Below are positions 7,841 to 15,388 of a DNA stretch of 45,193 bases, one piece after another. Location: IMG/VR virus record IMGVR_UViG_3300027721_000025, positions 1 to 45,193 of that record; one strand, written 5' to 3'. This stretch comes from a virus. Position 1 is the first letter of the stretch. Each line of letters starts with the position of its first letter. The notes beneath the pieces were generated by a model. The model was given only the letters and a program-made list of their open reading frames with translations, made no database searches and was not told where the DNA came from. Made by a program: the position numbers and the translations under genes.

Positions 7841-7996
7841 TTAATCATCTTCCTCTTCCCATTCATCTTCTTCTTCCTCTTTCATCTCATTCGCCTTAAT
7901 TATTTTTCCCTCCGTTAAATTGTAAAGGACATCACCCAAACTATCCTGTGATAGGATGTATGTTTTAATTTCTTCTATTGTAAATGTTCTAGCCAT
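7841..7996 (-). CDS. Small acidic-tailed hypothetical protein, 51 aa
   Basis: The protein reads MARTFTIEEIKTYILSQDSL, then GDVLYNLTEGKI, and ends in a run of Glu/Asp with one Trp. It is the first of a tight series running down to rfbC. It has a compact helical core with a disordered acidic tail. No homologue is recognised. Confidence 0.6.
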   Translation of the reverse strand: MARTFTIEEIKTYILSQDSLGDVLYNLTEGKIIKANEMKEEEEDEWEEEDD

Positions 7997-8030
7997 AATG
8001 TATGTTATTTAAATCACTATATCGGTTGAG

Positions 8031-8046
8031 TGTCCGGAATAACGGA
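8031..8046. terminator. Perfect inverted repeat between two minus-strand genes
   Basis: GTCCG and CGGAC flank 6 nt (8031-8046). It lies just after the stop of 8050-8307 and before 7841-7996. There is no clear T-tract, so it could be a weak terminator, an mRNA stabiliser or a protein-binding site. Confidence 0.4.
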
Positions 8047-8049
8047 CAT

Positions 8050-8307
8050 TTATATGTATGTATTAACTCTGTATGCCTCATAATTATAAAGATTGGCGGA
8101 GTAATGTGGATACTTGGGGTCAACCAAATATTTGATAATGTTACCAGTCTTCAAATTCTTACTTTCCCAAATATATTGACCTGTCTCATTTAATGTCGGT
8201 AAAGTCATTACCTCACATTTAATTCCAACACCCAACTCATATTCATAATGAATATCTCCAATTTTAATCTCCTCAACAATTACGTCTCCTTTTGTGTATG
8301 TTTTCAT
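8050..8307 (-). CDS. Hypothetical protein, 85 aa
   Basis: A beta-rich protein (MKTYTKGDVIVEEIKIGDIH) with no visible catalytic motif. It has only a 3-nt gap to the HAD gene upstream (8311-8811) and is probably cotranscribed with it. Function is unknown. Confidence 0.7.
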   Translation of the reverse strand: MKTYTKGDVIVEEIKIGDIHYEYELGVGIKCEVMTLPTLNETGQYIWESKNLKTGNIIKYLVDPKYPHYSANLYNYEAYRVNTYI

Positions 8308-8310
8308 CTA

Positions 8311-8811
8311 TTACGAGTTTAATATTCTTATTGCTTTATTTGTACATTCATTGGTTAATCCATACCCTATATCTATTGAGTCGGGATGATTGATGTTATT
8401 TGCTGTTCTAACAAAATGTCCTCTTTGGTGAGTTAAAAAATCGTTATCATCATCCAATATAACATAATTGGTAACATTTGGGTTCTCATCCAACCATTGT
8501 TCTACCTCATGACCTCTCTCAACAGTATCATAAAATTCTGCTCTACCCTCATCAACAATTTGAACACAATCAACTGTTACATCAATTAATTCACCAGGCA
8601 GATTTCGGTCAATCCACATTTGTTTCATTTTTTCTAAACCAGCAAATCTCCAAGTTGAGGACATAACAATTTTGGCTCCCGTCTCATCAACAATCCTTTT
8701 AAGATTATCTACGAACTCGGGATGAAATAAACGACCATAATCATCGTGCCCGGGATACCCAACATTTAAAACTCCATCAATATCAAGGAACACTACCTTA
8801 ATCTTTTCCAT
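8311..8811 (-). CDS. HAD-like hydrolase, paralogue of 6432-7022
   Basis: This 166-residue protein has HAD motif I VVFLDIDGVLNVGYPG (about 6-21), motif II IVMSSTWRF (Ser-Ser-Thr-Trp-Arg), and the C-terminal acidic motif YVILDDDNDF. A His/Arg-rich segment follows (THQRGHFVRT). It belongs to the same family as 6432-7022 and is closer to canonical. The predicted activity is phosphohydrolase, perhaps on RNA ends or nucleotides. It overlaps 8798-9094 by 14 nt. Confidence 0.8.
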   Translation of the reverse strand: MEKIKVVFLDIDGVLNVGYPGHDDYGRLFHPEFVDNLKRIVDETGAKIVMSSTWRFAGLEKMKQMWIDRNLPGELIDVTVDCVQIVDEGRAEFYDTVERGHEVEQWLDENPNVTNYVILDDDNDFLTHQRGHFVRTANNINHPDSIDIGYGLTNECTNKAIRILNS

Positions 8812-9094
8812 CTTTTTTAAATTTTAAATATTGTTTATAATGGTCTTCTTCTAACTGATTAGGTGCGAACTCTTCCCAATGCTCAACAATTCTTTGAGCA
8901 CATACCTTGTGTAATTCTTCCAAAAATGCCACACAGTGATGTTCTTCTAAAGCATCAATGTATTGATTGGCTTGTTCTTCGTAATTTGGTAAATCCCATG
9001 TTTCACTTGATATGACCGCTTCTTCTAATGATACTTGTATTTTGTGAAGAAAAACGTGAACATATGTATTATTCCCTAATCTAATTGATTTCAT
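8798..9094 (-). CDS. Hypothetical helical protein, 98 aa
   Basis: I start it at the ATG giving MKSIRLGNNTYVHVFLHKIQ, because that codon forms an ATGA junction with the upstream stop at 9091. A longer start 42 nt upstream lies inside that gene. The body is helical, rich in His/Glu/Trp (EHHCVAFLEELHKVCAQRIV). Function is unknown. Confidence 0.65.
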   Translation of the reverse strand: MKSIRLGNNTYVHVFLHKIQVSLEEAVISSETWDLPNYEEQANQYIDALEEHHCVAFLEELHKVCAQRIVEHWEEFAPNQLEEDHYKQYLKFKKDGKD

Positions 9095-10107
9095 AATTTT
9101 TTCTTTTTTGGTATTTCGTAATTTTCCTCCAACCATTCAAATAATTCGTTGGGTAAAATACACGGGTAAAAATCTATAAAATCAAATAAGATTTCTTCCC
9201 AATCGTTTTCTAATTGTTTATGTTCTGAAATAAATTGTTTTACACCTTCTCTTTTCTCATCATTAAAGACATCTTCAACTTTAATTTCTTTTTCAGCAAA
9301 ATACATAAATTCAAGACACTTATAAACACTCATTCCACATCTCCAGCAATCCATAATGTACTCGTTATACAATTCTAATTCCTCATCAGTATAATAATTG
9401 TAATTATCCTCTGTTCGTCTATCTTTTAATCTTATTAGGTATTCGTCAAATGTTTCATTATACAAACCTAAATCCTCGTCATCGTTCATCATATCAATTA
9501 GATGTTGTTTTTGTTCTTGTTTAGGTTCTACTTTATATTTAGAGTCACACCAAATTTGACAAAGTTCTTCATTTGGAAAATTAGGTAAACATCCTTCTCC
9601 TTGATAAATGTCTTTTAGTTCATATTTTGCTGGATAATATTCATTTAACTTATCGTGTAATACTCCTACCCAAGCAGTTTTAGGCTCTTCTTTTGGAATG
9701 ATGATTTTAATATTTCTTGCTCCGCCTATACCATTTCTATAATAAGCATCTAATTCAGTTTCAATATCTAACTCAACTTTCTCATAACTTGGATTCTTAA
9801 TAAACCATTCTAAAAATTCATCATCAATAGCTTGTACACAATCTTTAATTAAATCTTGGTCTGTTGTTAGGATGATTTTTTTGTAGTATCTATAATCATA
9901 ACCATTATGAAAGTTAATAATTTCATTTAGTTTTGATAACCCATAGTCCCCCTGTTTAATTTCTTCATCAGAAGTGATGTAGATGTTCATTCCTTGTGCT
10001 TGTTTCATATCATCAATACAAGAGGATGATTTTCTCAAAATACCAGTTAATATTGATTTATGCAACCAAGTCGGTTGAGGTGTTGGTAATATGTGTATGT
10101 TTTTCAT
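9091..10107 (-). CDS. Conserved phage protein (KNIHILPTPQP type)
   Basis: This 338-residue protein begins MKNIHILPTPQPTWLHKS. It contains MNIYITSDEEIKQGDYGLSK (about 40-59) and KIILTTDQDLIKDCVQAIDD, then EFLEWFIKNPS. I recognise this wording from a protein common in Bacteroidota phages and their relatives, with no assigned function. The C-terminal half is a variable, acidic, helical region. It is first in its operon, with a TATCTTTG box 19 nt before the start. Confidence 0.8.
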   Translation of the reverse strand: MKNIHILPTPQPTWLHKSILTGILRKSSSCIDDMKQAQGMNIYITSDEEIKQGDYGLSKLNEIINFHNGYDYRYYKKIILTTDQDLIKDCVQAIDDEFLEWFIKNPSYEKVELDIETELDAYYRNGIGGARNIKIIIPKEEPKTAWVGVLHDKLNEYYPAKYELKDIYQGEGCLPNFPNEELCQIWCDSKYKVEPKQEQKQHLIDMMNDDEDLGLYNETFDEYLIRLKDRRTEDNYNYYTDEELELYNEYIMDCWRCGMSVYKCLEFMYFAEKEIKVEDVFNDEKREGVKQFISEHKQLENDWEEILFDFIDFYPCILPNELFEWLEENYEIPKKKKL

Positions 10108-10126
10108 AGTTATTTATTTTATTGGA

Positions 10127-10134
10127 CAAAGATA
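10127..10134 (-). promoter_or_regulatory. Bacteroidota-type -7 box upstream of 9091-10107
   Basis: TATCTTTG on the minus strand fits TAnnTTTG and lies 19 nt before the ATG at 10107. It is probably the promoter of the 8798-10107 run. Confidence 0.6.
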
Positions 10135-10141
10135 AACAAAA

Positions 10142-10168
10142 AACCCCAATAAAAAAATTATTGGGGTT
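10142..10168 (-). terminator. Terminator downstream of dnaK
   Basis: Inverted repeat AACCCCAAT / ATTGGGGTT with an A/T loop. On the minus strand it is followed by TTTTTTG, 22 nt after the dnaK stop codon. Confidence 0.75.
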
Positions 10169-10189
10169 AAAAATCATCAATATAATTTA

Positions 10190-12064
10190 TTATTCAGATT
10201 TTATCTCTTCAAATTCAACATCAGACACATCAATATCAGATTCTGAAACATCACCCTCATTAACACTTGAATATAAATCTTGAGATATTTGTTGGAACTT
10301 TTGAGATAGTTCTTCCGACAATACCTTAACATTTTCAATATCTCTATTAGAATGAGCGTCTTTCAATTTATCTATTGATTCAGTTATTGTTGTTTTTTGT
10401 TCTTCAGAAATTTTATCTTCCAAATCCGTCAAAGATTTACCTGTTTGGAAAATCAGGTTGTCAGCAGAATTTAATGTATCCACATCTTCTTTAAGTTTTT
10501 TGTCCGATTCAGCATTTTCTTCAGCCTCCAATTTCATTCTTTCAATTTCCTCTTGAGATAATCCTGAAGATGCCTCAATTCTGATTGATTGTGTTTTGTT
10601 TGTTGCTTTATCAACTGCGGAAACATTAATAATACCATTCGCGTCAATATCAAAAATCACTTCAATTTGAGGAGTTCCTCTCATTGCCGGTGGTAACCCA
10701 TCCAAGTGGAATCTACCGATTGTTCTATTGTCTTTTGCCATTGGTCTCTCACCTTGTAAAACATGAATTTCAACAGATGGTTGATTATCAACAGCCGTTG
10801 AGAATACTTGAGATTTTTTAGTTGGGATTGTGGTGTTAGATTCAATTAGACGAGTTAAAACTCCCCCCATTGTTTCAATACCTAATGAAAGAGGTGTAAC
10901 ATCTAACAATAATACATCTTTCACATCACCAGCTAATACACCACCCTGAATAGCCGCTCCTAAAGCAACAACCTCATCCGGGTTAACACCTTTTGATGGT
11001 TCTTTACCGAAGAACTTTTTAACCGCTTCCTGTATCGCAGGGATTCTAGTAGAACCACCAACAAGAATAACCTCATCAATATCGGTAATCTTTAATTTAG
11101 CATTTTTCAAAGCTGATTTACACGGAGCAATAGTTCGTTTAATCAAATCACTTGCAAGTTGCTCAAATTTAGACCTTGTTAATGTTTTCACCAAATGTTT
11201 TGGTCCGGTAGCGTCAGCACTTAAATAAGGTAAGTTAATCTCTGTTTGAGGAGAAGAAGATAATTCAACTTTAGCTTTCTCAGCACCTTCTCTCAATCTT
11301 TGTAATGCCATTGGGTCTTTAGTAATGTCTAAACCATCATTATCTTTTTTAAATTCATCAACTAAAAAGTCAATAATGATTTGGTCAAAGTCATCACCAC
11401 CTAAATGTGTATCACCATCTGTAGATAATACTTCAAACACACCACCACCTAATTCAAGGATGGATACATCGTGAGTTCCACCACCACAGTCAAACACAAC
11501 AATTTTACTATCACCTTTTTTATCAATACCGTAAGCCAACGCAGAACTTGTAGGTTCAGATATAATTCTCAAGACATTTAATCCGGCGATTTGACCTGCC
11601 TCAATTGTTGCTTGTCTTTGAGAGTCGTTAAAGTAAGCCGGTACAGTGATAACCGCGTCAGTGATAGATTCACCAACATAATCTTCAGCAGTTTGTTTCA
11701 TTTTTTGTAAAATGATTGCTGAAATTTCTTGTGGAGAGTATTCTCTATCGTCAATTTTAACTCTTGGAGTATTTCCACTACCTTTAACCACAGAATACGA
11801 AACTTTAGATAGTTCATCTACGATACTATCATAGTTAGCTCCCATGAATCGTTTAATTGATGATATAGTTTTTGTTGGGTTGGTAACAGCCTGTCTTTTT
11901 GCTGGGTCACCAACTTTTCTTTCTCCATCATTTAAGAAAGCCACAATTGAAGGTGTTGTTCTTTTACCTTCGCTATTTGCGATAATTATGGGTTCGCCTC
12001 CCTCCATAATGGCACAACACGAATTTGTTGTCCCTAAATCCACACCTAGAACTTTTTTGCTCAT
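10190..12064 (-). CDS. dnaK: Hsp70 chaperone DnaK, full length
   Basis: This 624-residue protein has a complete nucleotide-binding domain: DLGTTNSC at 9-16, the phosphate-2 loop at 191-200, and VGGSTRIP. It also has the interdomain linker region ([15 protein letters not shown]), the substrate-binding domain and a helical lid, and ends in the conserved FEEIKSE-type tail. Its wording ([32 protein letters not shown]) is that of Bacteroidota DnaK. The usual DLGGGTFD motif reads DCGGGTHD, although the Thr is kept, and EPTAAALAYG reads [10 protein letters not shown]. No dnaJ or grpE lies in the window, so it presumably uses host co-chaperones. It is bounded by hairpins on both sides and appears monocistronic. 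Confidence 0.97.
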   Translation of the reverse strand: MSKKVLGVDLGTTNSCCAIMEGGEPIIIANSEGKRTTPSIVAFLNDGERKVGDPAKRQAVTNPTKTISSIKRFMGANYDSIVDELSKVSYSVVKGSGNTPRVKIDDREYSPQEISAIILQKMKQTAEDYVGESITDAVITVPAYFNDSQRQATIEAGQIAGLNVLRIISEPTSSALAYGIDKKGDSKIVVFDCGGGTHDVSILELGGGVFEVLSTDGDTHLGGDDFDQIIIDFLVDEFKKDNDGLDITKDPMALQRLREGAEKAKVELSSSPQTEINLPYLSADATGPKHLVKTLTRSKFEQLASDLIKRTIAPCKSALKNAKLKITDIDEVILVGGSTRIPAIQEAVKKFFGKEPSKGVNPDEVVALGAAIQGGVLAGDVKDVLLLDVTPLSLGIETMGGVLTRLIESNTTIPTKKSQVFSTAVDNQPSVEIHVLQGERPMAKDNRTIGRFHLDGLPPAMRGTPQIEVIFDIDANGIINVSAVDKATNKTQSIRIEASSGLSQEEIERMKLEAEENAESDKKLKEDVDTLNSADNLIFQTGKSLTDLEDKISEEQKTTITESIDKLKDAHSNRDIENVKVLSEELSQKFQQISQDLYSSVNEGDVSESDIDVSDVEFEEIKSE

Positions 12065-12156
12065 AATTTAATAAGTTTTTTTTTTAAGTATATATGTTTA
12101 TTTTTAATGTGTCAAACACATTTCAAATATAATTAAAAATTATACCAAAAAATAAA

Positions 12157-12175
12157 ACCTGACAAGATGTCAGGT
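12157..12175 (-). terminator. Terminator after 12200-12769
   Basis: Perfect 7-bp stem ACCTGAC / GTCAGGT around a 5-nt loop. On the minus strand it is followed by a T-rich stretch, and it separates the upstream gene from dnaK. Confidence 0.75.
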
Positions 12176-12199
12176 TCATATGTTATTGTGTCAGTATTG

Positions 12200-12769
12200 T
12201 TATTTTGATATATTATATTCCAAATAATTATCCATTATTTCAATAATCTCGGGTGTCATATTTGGGACATCATTAATATTATATCCAAAACTTCGTAAGT
12301 AGTTGTCACCTGAATCATAAATGTCGTTATCATTCCCATAATATACGGCATTCAAACCAAAATTATTCACATCTTTAATTAATTCCTCGTAATACTCTAA
12401 AGCAATTTCATCAGATTCAAAATTATAATTCAAAACATCATTAACATATTCCAAATCATCATATTCGTTTCTCAATCTATGTAATGAGTATATTTCATAA
12501 AAAGTTGGATTTCCGGTTATACCTTTTTTAATTGGTGTTGGGTGTCTTTGAGCAATCACCATAGATGTTCCCTGGTGATGTTGTTCCCACTCATGGACAT
12601 CTCTAATAATACACCATTGACAATATGTTGCGTATTTACGTAATGCTCTATGAGTTAATGGTATAACAACCACAACTTCTTCGTCTCTATATAACTCAAT
12701 TCGTTCTTCTCTTGGAACTCTAACCTCCAATAACAAATCATTTTGTTTTTCTGTGATAATAAATTTCAT
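12200..12769 (-). CDS. Leader-bearing hypothetical protein
   Basis: This 189-residue protein begins MKFIITEKQNDLLLEVRVPR: leader motif plus an L-L-E/V site at residue 15. The segment VVIPLTHRALRKYATYCQWC (about 33-52) followed by CIIRD resembles a conserved phage module in which a Tyr-Ala...Trp-Cys core is typical. No catalytic role is known to me. A TATTTAT box lies exactly 4 nt before the ATG. It is divergent from 12810-13184, whose promoter is of the other class. Confidence 0.75.
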   Translation of the reverse strand: MKFIITEKQNDLLLEVRVPREERIELYRDEEVVVVIPLTHRALRKYATYCQWCIIRDVHEWEQHHQGTSMVIAQRHPTPIKKGITGNPTFYEIYSLHRLRNEYDDLEYVNDVLNYNFESDEIALEYYEELIKDVNNFGLNAVYYGNDNDIYDSGDNYLRSFGYNINDVPNMTPEIIEIMDNYLEYNISK

Positions 12770-12773
12770 ATTT

Positions 12774-12780
12774 ATAAATA
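12774..12780 (-). promoter_or_regulatory. TATTTAT box 4 nt before 12200-12769
   Basis: Minus-strand TATTTAT, then AAAT, then ATG. Confidence 0.5.
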
Positions 12781-12797
12781 TATTAAAAAAAAAGTTA

Positions 12798-12805
12798 TAT
12801 CTTTG
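12798..12805 (+). promoter_or_regulatory. TATCTTTG box 4 nt before 12810-13184
   Basis: A plus-strand TAnnTTTG element followed by CAGG and then ATG. The spacing implies a transcript starting at or next to the AUG. Confidence 0.65.
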
Positions 12806-12809
12806 CAGG

Positions 12810-13184
12810 ATGAAAATATTTTTAGACGATAATAGAGTTCCTTACGATGTATTTAAAAACACAATTGACCCAATTTATGAAAATAATAATGATTGGATAG
12901 TGGTTAAGGATTATTTAGAATTTGTAAACACCATTTTAGAATACGGATTACCGGAAGTAATATCGTTTGACCATGATTTATCTCAAAATCATTATTTACC
13001 CGAAAATCAAACAAATATTAGTTATGATACCATAAAAGATAGGACAGGATTTGACGCCGCATTATGGTTAATAGGTTATTGTAGAATGAATAATATTAAA
13101 TTACCAAAAGTTAAAGTTCATTCGGCAAATCAGGAGGGTAAAAAGAATATTGAAAGATTATTTTTCGGAGACAAAAGCTCTTAA
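12810..13184 (+). CDS. cREC-type receiver-like protein (cyclic-phosphate processing)
   Basis: This 124-residue protein begins MKIFLDDNRVPYDVF. It has WIVVKDYLEF, VISFDHDLSQ (about 67-76), a TGFDAALWL segment and KVKVHSANQEGKKNI. These match the cREC_REC (cyclic-phosphate processing receiver) family, linked to RNA-end metabolism and often found alone in phages. The start is set by the promoter and by FLDD homology; longer upstream frames would cross the promoter. It runs convergently into 13158-13739, overlapping it by 27 nt. The biochemical activity is family inference. Confidence 0.8.
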   Translation: MKIFLDDNRVPYDVFKNTIDPIYENNNDWIVVKDYLEFVNTILEYGLPEVISFDHDLSQNHYLPENQTNISYDTIKDRTGFDAALWLIGYCRMNNIKLPKVKVHSANQEGKKNIERLFFGDKSS

Positions 13185-13739
13185 TTTCACTTTATCCCAA
13201 TTTTTAAAGTCCTCACCATTATCACCAAGTTTTAATGTGGACATTGCTCTATGCCATCCCTCAACAATTTCATACTTACCATACTTATCTTTATGTACAA
13301 TTATTGGTTCGTTTTTACCTGTTGGGGTGGCTAGTTCTTTTTGTATTTCCATCCTTTTTTTGTCATCTTTAACAAAATAAGCATCAACCTCACCAAATTC
13401 TCTCTCAATGAAGGAGTTTATATTGTTCTCAACAAAATCTTCAGGGTTAACTTTAATTATTTGTAATTTCCAAGGGCCTTTTAAATAATTATAAATCATT
13501 TTACCTAAAAAAGGTATTGGGTCTCCGTGATATTGTCCCATCACAGTTTTATAACTCTCTTCATCACCACATAAAACATTTGTTACAAATTCCTTTAAGA
13601 TATATTCCGGAGTATTTGGAAATTCTTTTTTGAATCTATTATAAAATGATTTACATACTGATGTTGCCGGCTTATAGAGGGGGATTGATTGGATGTCCTC
13701 CCATAATTTATATTGTTGTTCTGTTATTATTATTTTCAT
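13158..13739 (-). CDS. Leader-bearing ParB/sulfiredoxin-like protein
   Basis: This 193-residue protein begins MKIIITEQQYKLWEDIQSIP, with a possible L-W-E/D site at residue 14. The C-terminal third has EPIIVHKDKYGKYEIVEGWH followed by RAM; GWHR at 161-164 corresponds to the GxHR motif of ParB-like nucleotide-binding or nuclease domains. The ParB fold binds CTP or acts as a nuclease, kinase or methylation partner, so the precise activity is open. It is 1 nt from the metalloprotease gene 13741-14202 and probably cotranscribed with it. Confidence 0.7.
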   Translation of the reverse strand: MKIIITEQQYKLWEDIQSIPLYKPATSVCKSFYNRFKKEFPNTPEYILKEFVTNVLCGDEESYKTVMGQYHGDPIPFLGKMIYNYLKGPWKLQIIKVNPEDFVENNINSFIEREFGEVDAYFVKDDKKRMEIQKELATPTGKNEPIIVHKDKYGKYEIVEGWHRAMSTLKLGDNGEDFKNWDKVKLRAFVSEK

Positions 13740-13740
13740 A

Positions 13741-14202
13741 TTACATTCTATCTTTTATATCGTCCAACATACTCTCATCAAATTCAACTCCGTGTCTTTC
13801 TTGGAAATGGTCTAATAATATTCTAATTGGTTCGTAATATCCTTTATTCTGTAATAGTAGATACGCTCCCAAATCAGCTTCCAACTCGTCTTTTTCGTCT
13901 CTAGGTCCATCGTGACCCAACAATACATGAGTAATCTCGTGAGCTTCAATAAATTTTAAAATACTTGTGGCATCCGGTTGTCCCTCCAATATCTGTCCAT
14001 CAATAATGATTAAATTCTTACCAGGAACCATAAATCCAAAACCATATTCTTCAAAAAACCCCTCAACTTGGTTATATAACGGGTCGTTCTCAAATACCAC
14101 AACAACCGTGACTTCATCTAAAAATTCACTGGTATATTCTATTTGAGAATCGTCTTCTTTAATTAACTTTTTATATTGAGATTCTGTTATTATTAATTTC
14201 AT
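13741..14202 (-). CDS. Leader-bearing zinc metallopeptidase, IrrE/ImmA-like
   Basis: This 153-residue protein begins MKLIITESQYKKLIKEDDSQ, with a possible I-K-E/D site at residue 16. HEITH at 88-92 (FIEAHEITHVLLGH) and ELEADLGAYL about 14 residues later form the HExxH...ExxAD signature of ImmA/IrrE-type peptidases. It lacks the helix-turn-helix that accompanies many of those. With the leader it would be a candidate packaged protease acting on entry or on capsid contents; both are inferred. No promoter box is seen, so it may be transcribed from 17005 onward. Confidence 0.8.
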   Translation of the reverse strand: MKLIITESQYKKLIKEDDSQIEYTSEFLDEVTVVVVFENDPLYNQVEGFFEEYGFGFMVPGKNLIIIDGQILEGQPDATSILKFIEAHEITHVLLGHDGPRDEKDELEADLGAYLLLQNKGYYEPIRILLDHFQERHGVEFDESMLDDIKDRM

Positions 14203-14239
14203 ATTTTTACCATTTACAGTGGAGGCTTATTATTATTCT

Positions 14240-15370
14240 TTAAATACGGGTGTAATGTCCATTTCCTTCACTATTAATACATTCATAATCTTGCTTGTCA
14301 AGATTATTATTAGTCCCATTTAAGTTTACATACGTTAATTTAGGTAAACTACAAATATCAATACCCGAAAAATCTGCCGATTCACAATCAACAATCGATA
14401 AAAAGGTTAATTCAGTTAATAAATGTAAAATTGATAATAATCTTTGAATAACCTCGGATGATTGATTAACAAACATAATCATATTATTCCTAGATAAATG
14501 AACTTTAGTAAAAACATATTTCATATCTTTTATTGCATTTTTTTCATAATCTGTTAGTTCTAAACCTAAATTTCCTTTATATAAAATTGATATTAATTTT
14601 TCACTTAACCCTTTTTTTAATAAAAATTTACTTAAATTAACAAATAATTTACTTTTACTAATGTCGTTATCATTTTTATCCATAAATTGATTAGATTCAT
14701 AATGAAATTGATAAGGAGATAATGAATCACTCATATTATAAAAAACATAATAGGATGAACCAGGGTAATTATTAAGATATTGATTAAAATTACCAAATCC
14801 CGCCATAGTGCAAATAGATACTATCTGACCTTTATCTCTACCCGAACATTTACCAAGAATCTCTCGATACACATTCCAAGCTTCTTTACTATCCTTCACT
14901 TCCGGTGGAACTTGAAAGGATTGTAATCCATCAACCATACCCAAATATTTAATACCAACAGATTCTAATTTTTGAATATCGTTTGTACTAACTAAATTTT
15001 TTTTATCAGAAATATCACCTTGTTTGTTATCTTGTTGTTTTATTAAAATATCTTTTGATTTTCTTTCAAACTCAAAAACGTCATTCATCGTTTTAATTTG
15101 ACCCAAATCTTTAATAGGATAATGTTGTTTAAATTTTTCAAAAACATTAAAGTAATTTTTAAATTTATAGGCGTCCTCATATTTTATGAAACCGGAATTT
15201 AACATTTTTAACAACCACCCTACATAGAATGGTTTTTTTATGTTATTAATAATTTCATTAAATTGATTTTCAGGGATTAATCCTGAATCAACATACTTTT
15301 CTCTAAACTCTTCTTCAGAATATGCTTCAGTCAGTATCCTATACTGACTTTCTGTTATAATTAATTTCAT
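14240..15370 (-). CDS. Leader-bearing hypothetical protein, 376 aa
   Basis: Begins MKLIITESQYRILTEAYSEE, with a textbook L-T-E/A site at residue 15. The central part (about 130-235) contains GLQSFQVPPEVKDSKEAWNV, GKCSGRDKGQIVSICTMAGF and DSLSPYQFHYESNQFMDKND. I recall this module from other phage proteins but do not know its function. The C-terminus (LPKLTYVNLNGTNN) resembles a leucine-rich repeat fragment. A TATTTAT box lies 4 nt before ATG, and the next gene upstream (15389-17005) has the same arrangement. Confidence 0.75.
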   Translation of the reverse strand: MKLIITESQYRILTEAYSEEEFREKYVDSGLIPENQFNEIINNIKKPFYVGWLLKMLNSGFIKYEDAYKFKNYFNVFEKFKQHYPIKDLGQIKTMNDVFEFERKSKDILIKQQDNKQGDISDKKNLVSTNDIQKLESVGIKYLGMVDGLQSFQVPPEVKDSKEAWNVYREILGKCSGRDKGQIVSICTMAGFGNFNQYLNNYPGSSYYVFYNMSDSLSPYQFHYESNQFMDKNDNDISKSKLFVNLSKFLLKKGLSEKLISILYKGNLGLELTDYEKNAIKDMKYVFTKVHLSRNNMIMFVNQSSEVIQRLLSILHLLTELTFLSIVDCESADFSGIDICSLPKLTYVNLNGTNNNLDKQDYECINSEGNGHYTRI

Positions 15371-15374
15371 ATTG

Positions 15375-15381
15375 ATAAATA
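15375..15381 (-). promoter_or_regulatory. TATTTAT box 4 nt before 14240-15370
   Basis: Minus-strand TATTTAT, then CAAT, then ATG. The flanking bases are the same as at 17010-17016. Confidence 0.5.
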
Positions 15382-15388
15382 CTTTGAA

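Noticed and set aside
11844-12071. Plus-strand frame opposite the dnaK start
   Set aside because: It is fully antisense to a strongly conserved gene and has no promoter of its own.
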